Of a stretch of DNA of 64,000 nucleotides, positions 23,720 through 32,523 are shown in pieces. The notes under the pieces are model-generated. The model saw only the letters and a list, made by a program, of their open reading frames with translations. It did no database searches and was not told the origin of the DNA. Made by a program: the position numbers and the translations under genes. The stretch is from Owenweeksia sp965214115. Lineage in GTDB: Bacteria > Bacteroidota > Bacteroidia > Flavobacteriales > Schleiferiaceae. Every line of letters begins with the position of its first letter. Position 1 is the first letter of the stretch. The stretch covers positions 434,001-498,000 of the forward strand of contig CBDCAU010000007.1 of assembly GCA_965214115.1 (NCBI GenBank), in the 5' to 3' direction.

Positions 23720-25666
23720 TCATTCGTACACGATAAAGCAAAAACCACTTTGGACCCCAATGCCTGAGCCATTTTTAAAACTTACCACTAAATCGCCGCT
23801 ACCACTGATAGTGCGAAACTCAGCGATATTGGTAGAAGTGGGTGTAATAAGAGTAGTGTAGCTAAGGACATGGTAAGTGACCCCCGTGATGGAAATTTCA
23901 TAACGGTCGCCAGAACTGTTGTAGCTTACAGTAAAATTGCCTGAGCCATTGGTAATGATCCCACTGGGAGTGACAGTACCAAAGGCAATGGGGCCAATCG
24001 CCGCTGTGGTCTGTACCGTGCCGTCACCAAATTCCACGTCTTCAAACTGGGCCGAGCCGTCCGCATCAATGTGGGCAACAATAGTATTGCCTTGCTGAAA
24101 TTCTATAAACTGAGAAGTGTTGGAAGCGGTGGACGGAACTACCAATTCCAGAAGGTCTTTGCCAAAGTTGTGGTCTTGGCTTTCAATCCGTACGGTATTG
24201 CTGCTGCTGATAGGTTGGAGTATCGAAAACATATTCACAGGGTTGCTAAGTCCGATGCCAATTTCACCACCGGATTTAATTGTAAATCTATTGGTTAAAC
24301 CAGTAGAAAGAGTCAAGTCTTGTGTGCTGCCAGATGGGGTGGTTAAATCGAAGCTCGTGGGGGTTGAACTTAAAAAACCAGTGTTTATTCCTCCATTGTA
24401 AAAACTCAGATAAGGGTTTAAACCTCTGAGCTGCAAGGCATTTCCATCTTCAAAAATTTTTACTTGTCCATCTACGTGCAATTTTGAGGTTGGATTGGTT
24501 GTGCCGATGCCCACATCGCCAGTACTCCGGTAGACATCCGCACCGGAGGTAGTCCACGCGCTTGCACTTTCAGGGACCGGCGCCCAGTTGCTACCATCCC
24601 ATTTCAGCACGTCGTCTTTGGCCGCGCCCATATCGTCAATTTTAGAGGCGGTTACCGCGTCATTGGCAATTTGGGAAGTGTTCACGGCATTGTTGGCAAT
24701 CTTGGCATTGGTCACAGCAGAGTTCTGGATTTCATTGGTCGCGATATCTGTCCCCAAATCGGCCGAAATAGCATTGGAACCGGAAATGGAAATCCCAGAG
24801 CCGGCCGAATAAGTAGTGCCGCCGCCGCCCGTGGCATCAGTCGCCGGTGCCCAGTCCGTGCCGTTCCATTTCAACACTTCGCCGTTAGCAGCGCCCATCG
24901 GGTCAATTTTGGCGGCGTTCACCGCGTTGTCGGCCAGTTGGGAAGTGTTCACGGCATTGTTTGCAATCTTGGCATTCGTTACCGCATCGTTCGTCAATTG
25001 GGACGTGTTCACCGCATTGTTCGCAATTTTGGCATTCGTGACCGCGTCGTTCTGAATTTCATTGGTGGCGATGTCCGTCCCCAAATCTGAGGAAATCACG
25101 TTGCTTCCCGAAATGGAAATGCCCGTGCCGGCGGAATAACTGCCGCCACCGCCGCCGCTGGTCAAGTCGTTTTGCGGTTTCCATTCTGCGCCATCCCATT
25201 TCAAGACCTGCCCTGCGCTGGGCGTTCCGCTCACGTTGGTCAGGTCGCTCAGTTCCATCGCGCTGGCCTTTTCCGCGCTAAGCGCATAAGGAACCGATAG
25301 CAGTTGCGAAGTGCCCATCGAGGTGAAGCTGTTGCCGCCCGCTGGGTCCAGTTCCACTTCTATATAATAGGAGTCGCTGCCCCAGTCGATGGTGGCAAAA
25401 CTGCCCGAACCGACCACGCCGCCGCCGATTTCCAGATTTACCAAGCCGAAATCGTTAGTGGTGGCACTGTGGCTTTCTTCATATTGCACCGCGCCTACTG
25501 CGCTGGTTTCGTGGATTTTAAAACGTAGGCTCACATTCTGGTTGGCGAGGATGTTGCCCGAACCATCACGCACCACGGTTTGGTAGTTGAATTTTTCGGG
25601 GGCCTGCGCCGTCATTGCCAAAGTGACAAACAGCGTGATAATCAAAGTGTAGATTACATTTTTCAT
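23720..25666 (-). CDS. Large repetitive secreted surface protein
   Basis: 648 residues with a signal peptide (1-20). Residues 24-130 form an N-terminal domain (FNYQTVVRDGSGNILANQNV, LLSVPYALSAEKA) common to Bacteroidota secreted proteins with tail-fibre-like bodies. Residues about 190-350 contain repeats of NDAVTNAKIANNAVNTSQL type and two GTGISISGSN-like blocks. Then comes a GDVGIGTTNPTSKLHVDGQV block, as in phage-tail or adhesin stalks. No T9SS tail or S74 peptidase domain was seen. It probably forms a trimeric fibre on the surface. It pairs with the T9SS protein upstream (35-bp gap). Confidence 0.7.
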   Translation of the reverse strand: MKNVIYTLIITLFVTLAMTAQAPEKFNYQTVVRDGSGNILANQNVSLRFKIHETSAVGAVQYEESHSATTNDFGLVNLEIGGGVVGSGSFATIDWGSDSYYIEVELDPAGGNSFTSMGTSQLLSVPYALSAEKASAMELSDLTNVSGTPSAGQVLKWDGAEWKPQNDLTSGGGGGSYSAGTGISISGSNVISSDLGTDIATNEIQNDAVTNAKIANNAVNTSQLTNDAVTNAKIANNAVNTSQLADNAVNAAKIDPMGAANGEVLKWNGTDWAPATDATGGGGTTYSAGSGISISGSNAISADLGTDIATNEIQNSAVTNAKIANNAVNTSQIANDAVTASKIDDMGAAKDDVLKWDGSNWAPVPESASAWTTSGADVYRSTGDVGIGTTNPTSKLHVDGQVKIFEDGNALQLRGLNPYLSFYNGGINTGFLSSTPTSFDLTTPSGSTQDLTLSTGLTNRFTIKSGGEIGIGLSNPVNMFSILQPISSSNTVRIESQDHNFGKDLLELVVPSTASNTSQFIEFQQGNTIVAHIDADGSAQFEDVEFGDGTVQTTAAIGPIAFGTVTPSGIITNGSGNFTVSYNSSGDRYEISITGVTYHVLSYTTLITPTSTNIAEFRTISGSGDLVVSFKNGSGIGVQSGFCFIVYE

Positions 25667-25681
25667 TTTAGTGAAATTTAA

Positions 25682-25697
25682 TCCCGCATCTGCGGGG
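25682..25697. repeat. Palindrome copy between the two surface-protein genes
   Basis: TCCCGCATCTGCGGGG, one of the nine palindrome copies, filling the 35-bp gap between the T9SS gene stop and the surface-protein start. Here the AT-rich arms are missing. Confidence 0.6.
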
Positions 25698-25701
25698 ATG
25701 A

Positions 25702-26181
25702 TTATTGGTTTTTGATGATGGAAAAGCGCTTGACGGCTTCCCCGTTTTGATTAAAAATGATTTGATAAGTGCCGTCCGCAAAGGCGGTCATATCGATTAG
25801 AGTCTCGTCGTTTTGCTCGATTTCCGACCGCAAAATCAAGCGGCCGTCCATCGCCAAAAGCTGGGCTTCGGTGGCGGTTTCCAATCCTTCGGTTTTCACT
25901 TTCAAAAAGTCCGAAACGGGATTGGGAAATACTGCGAGGGAAAGACCCTCGAAATTTTCGTCCAGCGAAATCACCTGCAATCTGGTTTGGTGAAACCCTT
26001 GGGTCAGCACGTTGCTGCCGTTGCTTTCCGTTTGGATGGACGTCTCGCCCACGGTTTGACCCATTTGAGCCGTTGCATTGGCATAATCGCCGCCTAACGA
26101 ACTGATTACCTGCGGACTGGTACTTTGCGCGCCCATCCCAAATCCGCACAGGGAGAGCGCAAGAATTGTAAAAATTCTCAT
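25702..26181 (-). CDS. Small T9SS-sorted secreted protein
   Basis: 159 residues: signal peptide (1-18), a short mature part (VISSLGGDYANATAQMGQTV, SNGSNVLTQGFHQTR) and a T9SS type A sorting domain from about residue 85 (LAVFPNPVSDFLKVK, LLAMDGRL, FADGTYQIIF, final IIKNQ). This compact layout is frequent next to large repetitive Bacteroidota surface proteins and may help display its downstream neighbour. No promoter was recognised. Confidence 0.85.
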   Translation of the reverse strand: MRIFTILALSLCGFGMGAQSTSPQVISSLGGDYANATAQMGQTVGETSIQTESNGSNVLTQGFHQTRLQVISLDENFEGLSLAVFPNPVSDFLKVKTEGLETATEAQLLAMDGRLILRSEIEQNDETLIDMTAFADGTYQIIFNQNGEAVKRFSIIKNQ

Positions 26182-26602
26182 TGTTTTGATTATTAAAAAG
26201 TTAAAAAAAAGCGTTGGATGCCGAGTGGAGTTTGCAGGCCGCCTCGCGAAATGGGGCCTGCCGGATGAAGCGGGATTTTCAGGTGGCGGTTTTTCTCTTT
26301 TGTTTTTTTAGAAATCCGCCACCGCGTTTTTCCTACTTCACCCTTTGATAGGACTTTGGGGAAAAGGTAACCCAGCAAAGTTTTATTTATAGGTCATCTT
26401 ATTGATTGATAATAAATTAGAATTTGAATTATCCTAAAATATCGAATGGAAATAGGTTGGATGGTTTATTTTCGACATTGCTAAGACCACTACTTATGCG
26501 CAATTCTTTGTGGCTTCCTCAACAATCCTTTAAATCCCCGAAATTTGTGCCCTCAAAAAAAACGTATTCGTCATTCAAAATTCTTTAACATATAAAAAAA
26601 AG
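26182..26602. other. Intergenic region without a recognised gene
   Basis: Contains GCAGGCC/GGCCTGC (26235-26262) and GGTGGCGG/CCGCCACC (26281-26324) inverted pairs, then AT-rich DNA. The latter hairpin, with T-rich sequence in its loop, may be a leader structure for the minus-strand T9SS gene. No protein is supported. Confidence 0.4.
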
Positions 26603-27985
26603 GTGGCTTTCCACACCCTTGGCTGCAAGCTCAATTTTGCGGAAACCAGCACCATCGCGCGGGATTTTGAGAAAAAAGACTTTTTGAAAGTGCCCTTTTC
26701 CGAACCCGCCGATGTATATGTGATAAACACTTGCAGCGTTACGCACAACGCGGACAAAGAATGCAGGCATTGGGTGAAGCGGGCCAACCAGGCCAATCCC
26801 GACGCCCTGACCGTGATCGTGGGTTGCTACGCACAATTGAAACCTGAAGAAATCGCTGAAATTCAGGGTGTTGATTTGGTGTTGGGGGCTACGGAGAAAT
26901 TTAAGATTACGGATTATTTAAATGAAGCTCGTTTTGAGCGAGCCCCCCAACCCCCCAAAGGGGGGCTAAACACACGCTCGCAAAATGCTGATAGCCAATA
27001 TGCTGAAAAGGCAGTTGTCCATTCCTGCGAAATCGACGAGGCGGATTTTTTCGTCGGTTCGTATTCCATCGGCGACCGTACACGGGCATTCTTAAAAGTG
27101 CAGGACGGTTGCGATTATAAATGCACCTATTGCACTATACCATTGGCACGGGGGATTTCGCGCAGCGATTCCTTACAAAATGTGGTAAAAAATGCGCAAG
27201 AAATTGCTGAAAAAGGAGCTAAAGAAATTGTATTGACCGGTGTCAATATTGGTGATTACGGAAAAGGCGAATTTGGCAATAAAAAGCACGGCCACACTTT
27301 TTTGGAATTGGTACAGGCACTGGACGAAGTGGAAGGTATCGAGCGCTTCCGCATTTCGTCCATCGAGCCGAATTTACTAAACGACGATATCATAGAATTT
27401 GTAGCTAAATCCAAAAAATTTGTGCCGCATTTCCACATCCCGCTGCAAAGCGGCAGCAACGAAATCCTTGGAAAAATGCGCCGCCGTTATCGCCGCGAAC
27501 TGTACCAAGAACGGGTAGAAAAAATAAAATCTTTGATGCCGGATTGTTGTATCGGCGTGGATGTCATCACGGGTTTTCCCAGCGAAACGGAAGAGAAATT
27601 TTTGGAAAGTTATCATTTTATCAACGCGCTCGACATAAGCTATTTGCACGTCTTTACTTTCAGCGAGCGAGACAATACTTTGGCAGCCGAAATGCCCGAA
27701 AAAATTCCCTATTCTGAACGGAAAAAAAGAAGCAAAATGTTGCGCATTTTATCTTCTAAAAAACGCCGTATTTTTTATGAATCCCAATTGAACACCGAAC
27801 AGGAAGTTCTTTTTGAAGATAATTTTAAAGAAGGATTTATTCAAGGATTTACCCGAAATTATGTCAAAGTCCGTACGCATTGGAATCCCGATTTGGTGAA
27901 CCAAAAACATCAAATAATTCTCAAGGAAATGGATAAAAGTGGGGCGGTGCGGTTTGATTTTGTGGGGGAGGGGGTTTTGGTGTGA
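26603..27985 (+). CDS. mtaB: tRNA t6A37 methylthiotransferase
   Basis: 460 residues from a GTG start. UPF0004 domain first (FHTLGCKLNFAETSTIARDF, VINTCSVTHNADKECRHWVK, VIVGCYAQLKPEEI), then the radical SAM motif CDYKCTYCTIPLARG and a C-terminal TRAM-like part. It adds the 2-methylthio group to t6A37 of tRNAs reading ANN codons. Residues about 113-122 (APQPPKGGLN) are encoded by a copy of the GC-rich intergenic repeat inserted in frame between the UPF0004 and radical SAM domains. Confidence 0.9.
   Translation: MAFHTLGCKLNFAETSTIARDFEKKDFLKVPFSEPADVYVINTCSVTHNADKECRHWVKRANQANPDALTVIVGCYAQLKPEEIAEIQGVDLVLGATEKFKITDYLNEARFERAPQPPKGGLNTRSQNADSQYAEKAVVHSCEIDEADFFVGSYSIGDRTRAFLKVQDGCDYKCTYCTIPLARGISRSDSLQNVVKNAQEIAEKGAKEIVLTGVNIGDYGKGEFGNKKHGHTFLELVQALDEVEGIERFRISSIEPNLLNDDIIEFVAKSKKFVPHFHIPLQSGSNEILGKMRRRYRRELYQERVEKIKSLMPDCCIGVDVITGFPSETEEKFLESYHFINALDISYLHVFTFSERDNTLAAEMPEKIPYSERKKRSKMLRILSSKKRRIFYESQLNTEQEVLFEDNFKEGFIQGFTRNYVKVRTHWNPDLVNQKHQIILKEMDKSGAVRFDFVGEGVLV
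26941..26970. repeat. Intergenic-type palindrome inserted inside mtaB
   Basis: AGCCCCCCAACCCCCCAAAG followed by GGGGGGCT, the same CCCCCAAAGGGGG core as in non-coding DNA at 14608-14624 and 28037-28052. The frame stays open through it. Confidence 0.7.
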
Positions 27986-28025
27986 TTACCAATAAAACTT
28001 TTCAATGCTCGCTTTTTTTGGCGCA

Positions 28026-28215
28026 GGCTTCCTAAATCCCCCAAAGGGGGACTTTGGGCCGTCGCTTTGTAGCTGGATTTTTGTAACCTGTTGGGTTTTG
28101 TCGCGGGTCTGCTCCCCTCATTACGAAGTGAGGAGGGGTGGAAATTCCGACTTTGCTAAGTCGTCGGAATTTTCGGGGTGGTGCTGTCCCCCTCTCGGAG
28201 GCGAGGGAGGACTAT
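28026..28215. repeat. GC-rich intergenic repeat cluster
   Basis: TCCCCCAAAGGGGGA at 28037-28051, then CTCCCCTCATTACGAAGTGA with GGAGGGG, TTCCGAC/GTCGGAA and GTCCCCCTCTCGGAGGCGAG. Same family as 11755-11940. No gene is visible between 27986 and 28254. Confidence 0.7.
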
Positions 28216-28254
28216 TAAATTTACATCAGCCATTTTCCTTACTTTCGGCCCCCG

Positions 28255-29046
28255 ATGAACCTCCCCGAAAACTCCCAAAAACTCAACGAAATCTGTCGCC
28301 GCGCGGGGCATTTTATCCGCAATGAAAAAGCCAAGGTTTCCACTGGCGACATCGAACTGAAAAGCCTCAACAGCCTCGTCAGTTATGTAGATAAAGAAGC
28401 CGAAACGATGCTGGTGGACGAATTGAAAACGCTCGTCCCCGAGGCGGGCTTCATCACCGAGGAAGACACACCCAATTCAAAATCAGAACGTTACAATTGG
28501 ATAATCGACCCGCTGGACGGAACCACGAATTATCTGCACGGCATTCCGGTCTTTGCGGTTTCGGTGGCTTTGGTAGAAAAAGACGAGCCGATTTTGGCTT
28601 GCATATATGAAATCGGGCAAGATGAAATGTTCAGCGCGTGGAAAGGCGGCGGCGCATTTCTGAACGGCCAAAAAATAAAAGTGAACCGTCCCGATGGCTT
28701 GGCGGACAGCCTGTTGGCCACCGGCTTTCCCTATTACGATTTTGGGCGGCTGCAAAAATTCTTGGAACTGCTCACCATTTTGTTCCAAAAAAGCCGCGGC
28801 ATCCGGCGTCTCGGCTCGGCCGCCACGGATTTGGCCTACGTGGCCTGCGGTCGTTTTGACGGTTTTTTTGAATACGGCCTCCACGCTTGGGACGTGGCGG
28901 CGGGCATCCTTTTGGTGAAAGAAGCGGGAGGGAAGGTAGGGGATTTCCAAAGCGGTGATAATTATCTCTACGGCAAAGAAATCGTGGCGGGGAGTCCGGT
29001 GATTTTTGAGGAGGTGATGGGGTTGGTGGGGAGGTTTATGAGGTGA
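28255..29046 (+). CDS. suhB: Inositol monophosphatase family protein
   Basis: 263 residues, full length. Metal motifs: ITEEDTPN (residues about 66-73), WIIDPLDGTTNYLHGIP, and the C-terminal HAWDVAAGILLVKEAGG. It hydrolyses inositol-1-phosphate or similar sugar phosphates. A TACTTTCG element lies seven bases before the ATG, so the transcript may be nearly leaderless. The last 47 bases of this gene recur at 31933-31979, marking the far side of an inserted segment. Confidence 0.9.
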   Translation: MNLPENSQKLNEICRRAGHFIRNEKAKVSTGDIELKSLNSLVSYVDKEAETMLVDELKTLVPEAGFITEEDTPNSKSERYNWIIDPLDGTTNYLHGIPVFAVSVALVEKDEPILACIYEIGQDEMFSAWKGGGAFLNGQKIKVNRPDGLADSLLATGFPYYDFGRLQKFLELLTILFQKSRGIRRLGSAATDLAYVACGRFDGFFEYGLHAWDVAAGILLVKEAGGKVGDFQSGDNYLYGKEIVAGSPVIFEEVMGLVGRFMR

Positions 29047-29121
29047 GCGTGTTTGGCGGCTGTTGCAAACGCCTTTTTCAACTCTTTCATCATCAGTACT
29101 TTGCCCGTTTTGCAAAGTATT

Positions 29122-29952
29122 TCAGTCGATTCTAATTTGCTTTTTTAAAATGTTGTCTTGAAACTTTTTTGGGGACACTCCCATATAGAATTTAAAATCA
29201 TTGGTTAAGTGCGCGTGGTCATAATATCCAAAGTCTGCCGCAATTTCCAAAAAGCGGTCTGTATTGTATTTAGAAATGGATTGAACCGCTTGTTCAAAGC
29301 GTTTTAGCCTCAGATACGATTTTGGAGAAAGCCCAAAGTAATTTTTAAAATACCTTCTCATAGTTCTTTCGGTAGTGAAAGCTTTAGAAGCCAATACCTT
29401 AACCGTAGGAATGAACTCCGTTTCCGAAATGTATCTTTCAATTTGCAATGCTTTTTGCACCTCAATGATGGGGTTGGTTTTTCTTAAAAAATAAGAATTC
29501 ATAAAGTCCACTCTTTCTGTAAAAGATTTTGCCAGGCTTAATTCGTCAACCAACATATCATATTCTTTATTTAAAATTGACGCCAATGGAATAGGGACAA
29601 TTTCCAATTCTGAACACGAGATTCCGAACATATTATAAAACCCAAACGGGGTGAACTCAATACTAAATACATCCAATTTAGCATTGGTTTGAAAAGTGAT
29701 GGGAGAAAACTGATAACCTCGGATATGATATTTGGCCTGGCTCACAGTATTGTCATTTATTTTAACCGATGGAATCGTTTCTGAAAAGTGAAAGGCCATT
29801 CGAATGATGGAATTGGGCAACCGATAACTTCCGTTAGGTATTTTGAGCGTGCTTTCGGCGGACAGGTTTAAACTTACATATCTATGGACATAGCTGGCTA
29901 ATTGCGGTGGCGGCTTTTGCGTAAGTAAACTCATTTTGTCCGATTTTTCCAA
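29122..29952 (-). CDS. AraC family transcriptional regulator
   Basis: 276 residues. The C-terminal 80 residues hold the two AraC helix-turn-helix units (VLASKAFTTERTMRRYFKNY, FGLSPKSYLRLKRFEQAVQS, FGYYDHAHLTNDFKFYMGVS). The N-terminal half is a ligand domain of the DUF6597 type (LASYVHRYVSLNL, VKINDNTVSQAKYHIRGYQF). It diverges from a cupin gene with 41 bp between the starts and probably controls it. A start six codons later is possible. Confidence 0.85.
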   Translation of the reverse strand: MEKSDKMSLLTQKPPPQLASYVHRYVSLNLSAESTLKIPNGSYRLPNSIIRMAFHFSETIPSVKINDNTVSQAKYHIRGYQFSPITFQTNAKLDVFSIEFTPFGFYNMFGISCSELEIVPIPLASILNKEYDMLVDELSLAKSFTERVDFMNSYFLRKTNPIIEVQKALQIERYISETEFIPTVKVLASKAFTTERTMRRYFKNYFGLSPKSYLRLKRFEQAVQSISKYNTDRFLEIAADFGYYDHAHLTNDFKFYMGVSPKKFQDNILKKQIRID

Positions 29953-29973
29953 GTTTCAAGGTGAGGGCTCTGC

Positions 29974-29981
29974 TAAGTTTG
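29974..29981 (+). promoter_or_regulatory. -7 element for the cupin gene
   Basis: TAAGTTTG, full match to TAnnTTTG, 12 bases before the ATG at 29994, inside the 41-bp divergent gap with the AraC gene. Confidence 0.5.
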
Positions 29982-29993
29982 CAGGACTAACGA

Positions 29994-30512
29994 ATGAAAT
30001 TAAAATTTGCTATGACATTTGATTTTCGTCCAGTTTCACCTGAAATATATACCATCACACATTCCACCGCAGAAAGCATGGAGGGGGAAATGTGGCTGGG
30101 TAAAGGTAATGAGGGACCTCCATTACATTATCACGCCCATCTTCAAGAAGACCTGGAACTGATAGACGGCAAATTAAAAATTTTCAGAAATTGCAAATGG
30201 GAAGTGATAAAGGAAGGAACGAAATGGAGCATTCCTCCAAAGGAAATCCACACGTTTAAAACCGTCCCTGATGCCGACGCAACCGTTAAGTTTAGTGTCA
30301 CGCCCGCAATGGGGTTTGAAGGTTTTCTCAGGGATACCCAGGCATTGATTAAATCGGGAAAGCTGACTTCCTACAAGAGTTTAAACGGCCTGATTTACAG
30401 TTCTATGTTGGTAAGAAAATATTCAGATACTTTGACTCCCGCTCAGGGAAGTTTGAAAATGATTATGAGCATTGCCAACTTTATGGGCAAACTGACTGGG
30501 AAAAAGGTGTAA
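29994..30512 (+). CDS. Cupin domain protein
   Basis: 172 residues. The cupin core is at residues about 25-100: EMWLGKGNEGPPLHYHAHLQ, EDLELIDGKLKIF, WSIPPKEIHTFKTV. Metal-binding histidines sit in HYH and in IHTF. The C-terminal helical tail is not recognised. Enzyme or sensor role is open. It is probably a target of the divergent AraC regulator. It lies in the segment bounded by the duplicated suhB end. Confidence 0.75.
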   Translation: MKLKFAMTFDFRPVSPEIYTITHSTAESMEGEMWLGKGNEGPPLHYHAHLQEDLELIDGKLKIFRNCKWEVIKEGTKWSIPPKEIHTFKTVPDADATVKFSVTPAMGFEGFLRDTQALIKSGKLTSYKSLNGLIYSSMLVRKYSDTLTPAQGSLKMIMSIANFMGKLTGKKV

Positions 30513-30557
30513 ATGGAATGGGTGCAATTTAGTATAGCAAAATTTTGCGACAAAAAT

Positions 30558-30590
30558 TCACGCCACTGGCAGCCACTTTCGCTGCCAGCT
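30558..30590 (-). pseudogene. Detached C-terminus of the gene at 32524-33018 (copy a)
   Basis: On the minus strand these 33 bases read SWQRKWLPVA and a stop, identical in protein sequence to the last ten residues of the intact gene at 32524-33018. DNA identity is 26 of 29 over the aligned part (30562-30590 against 32528-32556). Confidence 0.8.
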
Positions 30591-30622
30591 ACTTAAAAAG
30601 TGTAGTGCAAAAGATATAAATA

Positions 30623-31096
30623 TCACCTATTTTTCTTCCTCCACTTCCTATCCTTCTCTTTCTTCAACAAATCCTGCGCATAATCCAGCGCCAAACAGCA
30701 AACATTTCCGGACGAATCCTCATCGTTTTTATAGATGTGATAAGCATTCACAAAATTGTAATACGCCCTGATGGCTTTGGGTTCGTTTTTAGCTTCAATC
30801 AGAATATTGTAAGATGAGATACGTAAATCCTCACGAAAAATGTCATCGACATACATCCTCAATTTTTCATCGGAAACCGTTATGGGTTTGTCCATTTTTT
30901 TCCTGTATTCTCTTCGCTCGGCCTTGCTTTTTCGGTCAAAAAGGCTTTTGACTTTCCCCGTTTTCACGGCTGTATAATCTCCTTGGGATTGGGTGGGCCA
31001 CGCCATCAGCCGGTTTCCTTTTTCATCGACGAGGTACAGCCAAAATTTCCTTTTCAGCCGTTTTTTTGTTTTGCGGGGCAGGCGGAATTTTTTCAT
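30623..31096 (-). CDS. Basic hypothetical protein
   Basis: 157 residues, strongly basic at both ends (KKFRLPRKTKKRLKRKFWLY, KKEKDRKWRKKNR). The middle has NILIEAKNEPKAIRAYYNFV and a CC pair. Family not recognised. It ends the minus-strand unit toxin-antitoxin-this gene, with a 16-bp gap to the antitoxin, so it may be a third partner. Basic composition suggests nucleic acid binding. Confidence 0.55.
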   Translation of the reverse strand: MKKFRLPRKTKKRLKRKFWLYLVDEKGNRLMAWPTQSQGDYTAVKTGKVKSLFDRKSKAERREYRKKMDKPITVSDEKLRMYVDDIFREDLRISSYNILIEAKNEPKAIRAYYNFVNAYHIYKNDEDSSGNVCCLALDYAQDLLKKEKDRKWRKKNR

Positions 31097-31112
31097 AACG
31101 AATGCCTTTTAA

Positions 31113-31403
31113 CTATCCAATCGAAATATTCAAATTTTTCCGAAGCCCAAGCTCAATCAATTTGTAATAAGTAGACACCTGGATGTCGCTCAGTCCGCGC
31201 TCGATTCGCGATATGTAGCTTTTTTTCGTGCCGGTGCGCTCGGCCAGTTCCTCCTGCGTCAATCTTGCCTCTTTCCGAGCCTCTTTCAGCATCACGCCAA
31301 GACGGAAAGCCAGCGAATCCGCATCGTATTTATCGCGTTTTTCCGTTCCCTTCTTGCCATATTTTCGAATGAGGATGTCTTCAAAATCGGTGGTATTTTT
31401 CAT
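31113..31403 (-). CDS. XRE-family antitoxin, HigA-like
   Basis: 96 residues. Helix-turn-helix at residues about 36-75: LGVMLKEARKEARLTQEELA, ERTGTKKSYISRIERG. The N-terminus (ILIRKYGKKGTEKRDKYDAD) matches the N-terminus of the antitoxin at 57748-58074 and of the truncated copy at 39238-39381. It follows the toxin gene with a one-base gap: toxin-first order, as in higBA. Confidence 0.85.
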   Translation of the reverse strand: MKNTTDFEDILIRKYGKKGTEKRDKYDADSLAFRLGVMLKEARKEARLTQEELAERTGTKKSYISRIERGLSDIQVSTYYKLIELGLRKNLNISIG

Positions 31404-31404
31404 C

Positions 31405-31743
31405 TCAACTATTTTTATCTTGTAGATATTCTTTTTTCAACTTTTCGGCGAGGTTGATTTCTTTTTTGGGTGTTTTCTGGGTTTTCTTCACAAAGCAGTT
31501 GGCAAGTACCACTAAATTGCCTTCGTCAAAAAAGCATAAAATTCGAACGCTTTTGAAAGTGGTAATGACTCGTACTTCATAGATTCCATCCGTGTTCTCT
31601 AACGATTTGAAGAATTTTTTAGGCACTCGCCTTTCAAATCTCACCAAGTCCAATACGTATTCGATTTTTTCTTGAACCTTGGGTTCTTGAGATTCGTAAA
31701 AATCTACGAAATAGCTTTTATAGGATATTATCCTTCTAATCAC
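31405..31743 (-). CDS. RelE-superfamily toxin (phage Gp49/HigB-like)
   Basis: 112 residues. RelE-fold pattern: FYESQEPKVQEKIEYVLDLV, FKSLENTDGIYEVRVITTFK, VRILCFFDEGNLVVLANCFV, then KKTQKTPKKEI, the typical Gp49-like C-terminal motif. HigB-type toxins cleave translated mRNA. It shares its C-terminal motif with the toxin at 58077-58412. It is the first gene of the toxin-antitoxin-basic-protein unit. Confidence 0.85.
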   Translation of the reverse strand: MIRRIISYKSYFVDFYESQEPKVQEKIEYVLDLVRFERRVPKKFFKSLENTDGIYEVRVITTFKSVRILCFFDEGNLVVLANCFVKKTQKTPKKEINLAEKLKKEYLQDKNS

Positions 31744-31788
31744 GGCGACAAAGTTAACTAATTGGTTTATTTATCACCGCTCTTCATC

Positions 31789-31930
31789 AAGCTACTGGCA
31801 ATCACTTCCTTTGCCAGCTCTCCCGCGGCGCCACTTCCCACTCGCTGTCCAACTGCCCTTTTCGCCCAACCAAATTGTTGAACACCACTGTGCTTTCATC
31901 CAGTTCACCATTTTTCAATGCCCGGAGTAC
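31789..31930 (-). pseudogene. Detached C-terminus of the gene at 32524-33018 (copy b)
   Basis: Minus-strand translation gives ALKNGELDESTVVFNNL, then GRKGQLDSEWEV and ESWQRK, a stop, and LPVA. This aligns without gaps to the last 47 residues of the intact gene, with a nonsense change at the final tryptophan. There is no start codon or N-terminal part. Confidence 0.9.
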
Positions 31931-31932
31931 AT

Positions 31933-31979
31933 TGATTTTTGAGGAGGTGATGGAGTTGGTGGGCAAATTTATGTGTTGA
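31933..31979 (+). pseudogene. Detached 3' end of suhB
   Basis: 47 bases that align without gaps to 29000-29046, the end of suhB, including the stop codon. The first 21 bases are identical, and the plus-strand frame reads IFEEVMELVGKFMC and stop. It directly abuts copy b of the neighbouring gene's C-terminus. Confidence 0.85.
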
Positions 31980-32493
31980 GATTCTCCTTTACCTCATTGG
32001 CTCTTTCAGGATTTTTTCGCTCAAAGAAGTCAATCAATTGCCCAGTCGGAATTGCCCAAATGATAAGACCAATTAAAGCTATCGGAAGGGCTCGAGCCAA
32101 GACCCTAAAGAAAAACTCTTTCTTCTTTTTTTTATAAAATATCAAAGAAATGACCATAACCAACAACCCTATTATAAGTCCTGAGGCGATTTGCAAATTC
32201 CCTCCAGGCAGAAACAACAATTTGAGCATTATTCCAATGATGATGGATGATAAGAACCACCCAAAACCTATGGCGGCAATAATTCGACGGGCAGAAATCC
32301 CTGCGTAAGAATCTTTTTTAAACATTTTTCGAAACCTGATGGCGTTGAAAAGCGCAAAACCGAAGAGGAAGTAAATGATAGAAAGCAAGCTACACGAAAC
32401 CGACAGTAAAAGGTCTCCCAGCGGCAGGTCAAAGGCTTTCAGTAAAAGTGCAGCCACGGCTACAATAATCATTACTTTTTCAAATAGTTTCAT
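31969..32493 (-). CDS. Five-helix membrane protein, possibly GldL-related
   Basis: 174 residues with about five membrane helices (8-28, 33-52, 70-92, 98-117, 133-152). The helix arrangement and AFDLPLGDLLLSVSCSLLS recall Bacteroidota GldL-related proteins; this is tentative. Its last five codons overlap the detached suhB end, showing that its C-terminus was formed by the rearrangement. It lies between the two ends of the rearranged locus. Confidence 0.6.
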   Translation of the reverse strand: MKLFEKVMIIVAVAALLLKAFDLPLGDLLLSVSCSLLSIIYFLFGFALFNAIRFRKMFKKDSYAGISARRIIAAIGFGWFLSSIIIGIMLKLLFLPGGNLQIASGLIIGLLVMVISLIFYKKKKKEFFFRVLARALPIALIGLIIWAIPTGQLIDFFERKNPERANEVKENLNT

Positions 32494-32523
32494 AAGGATA
32501 GGTTTTGTAAAAAAGTTAAAAAA

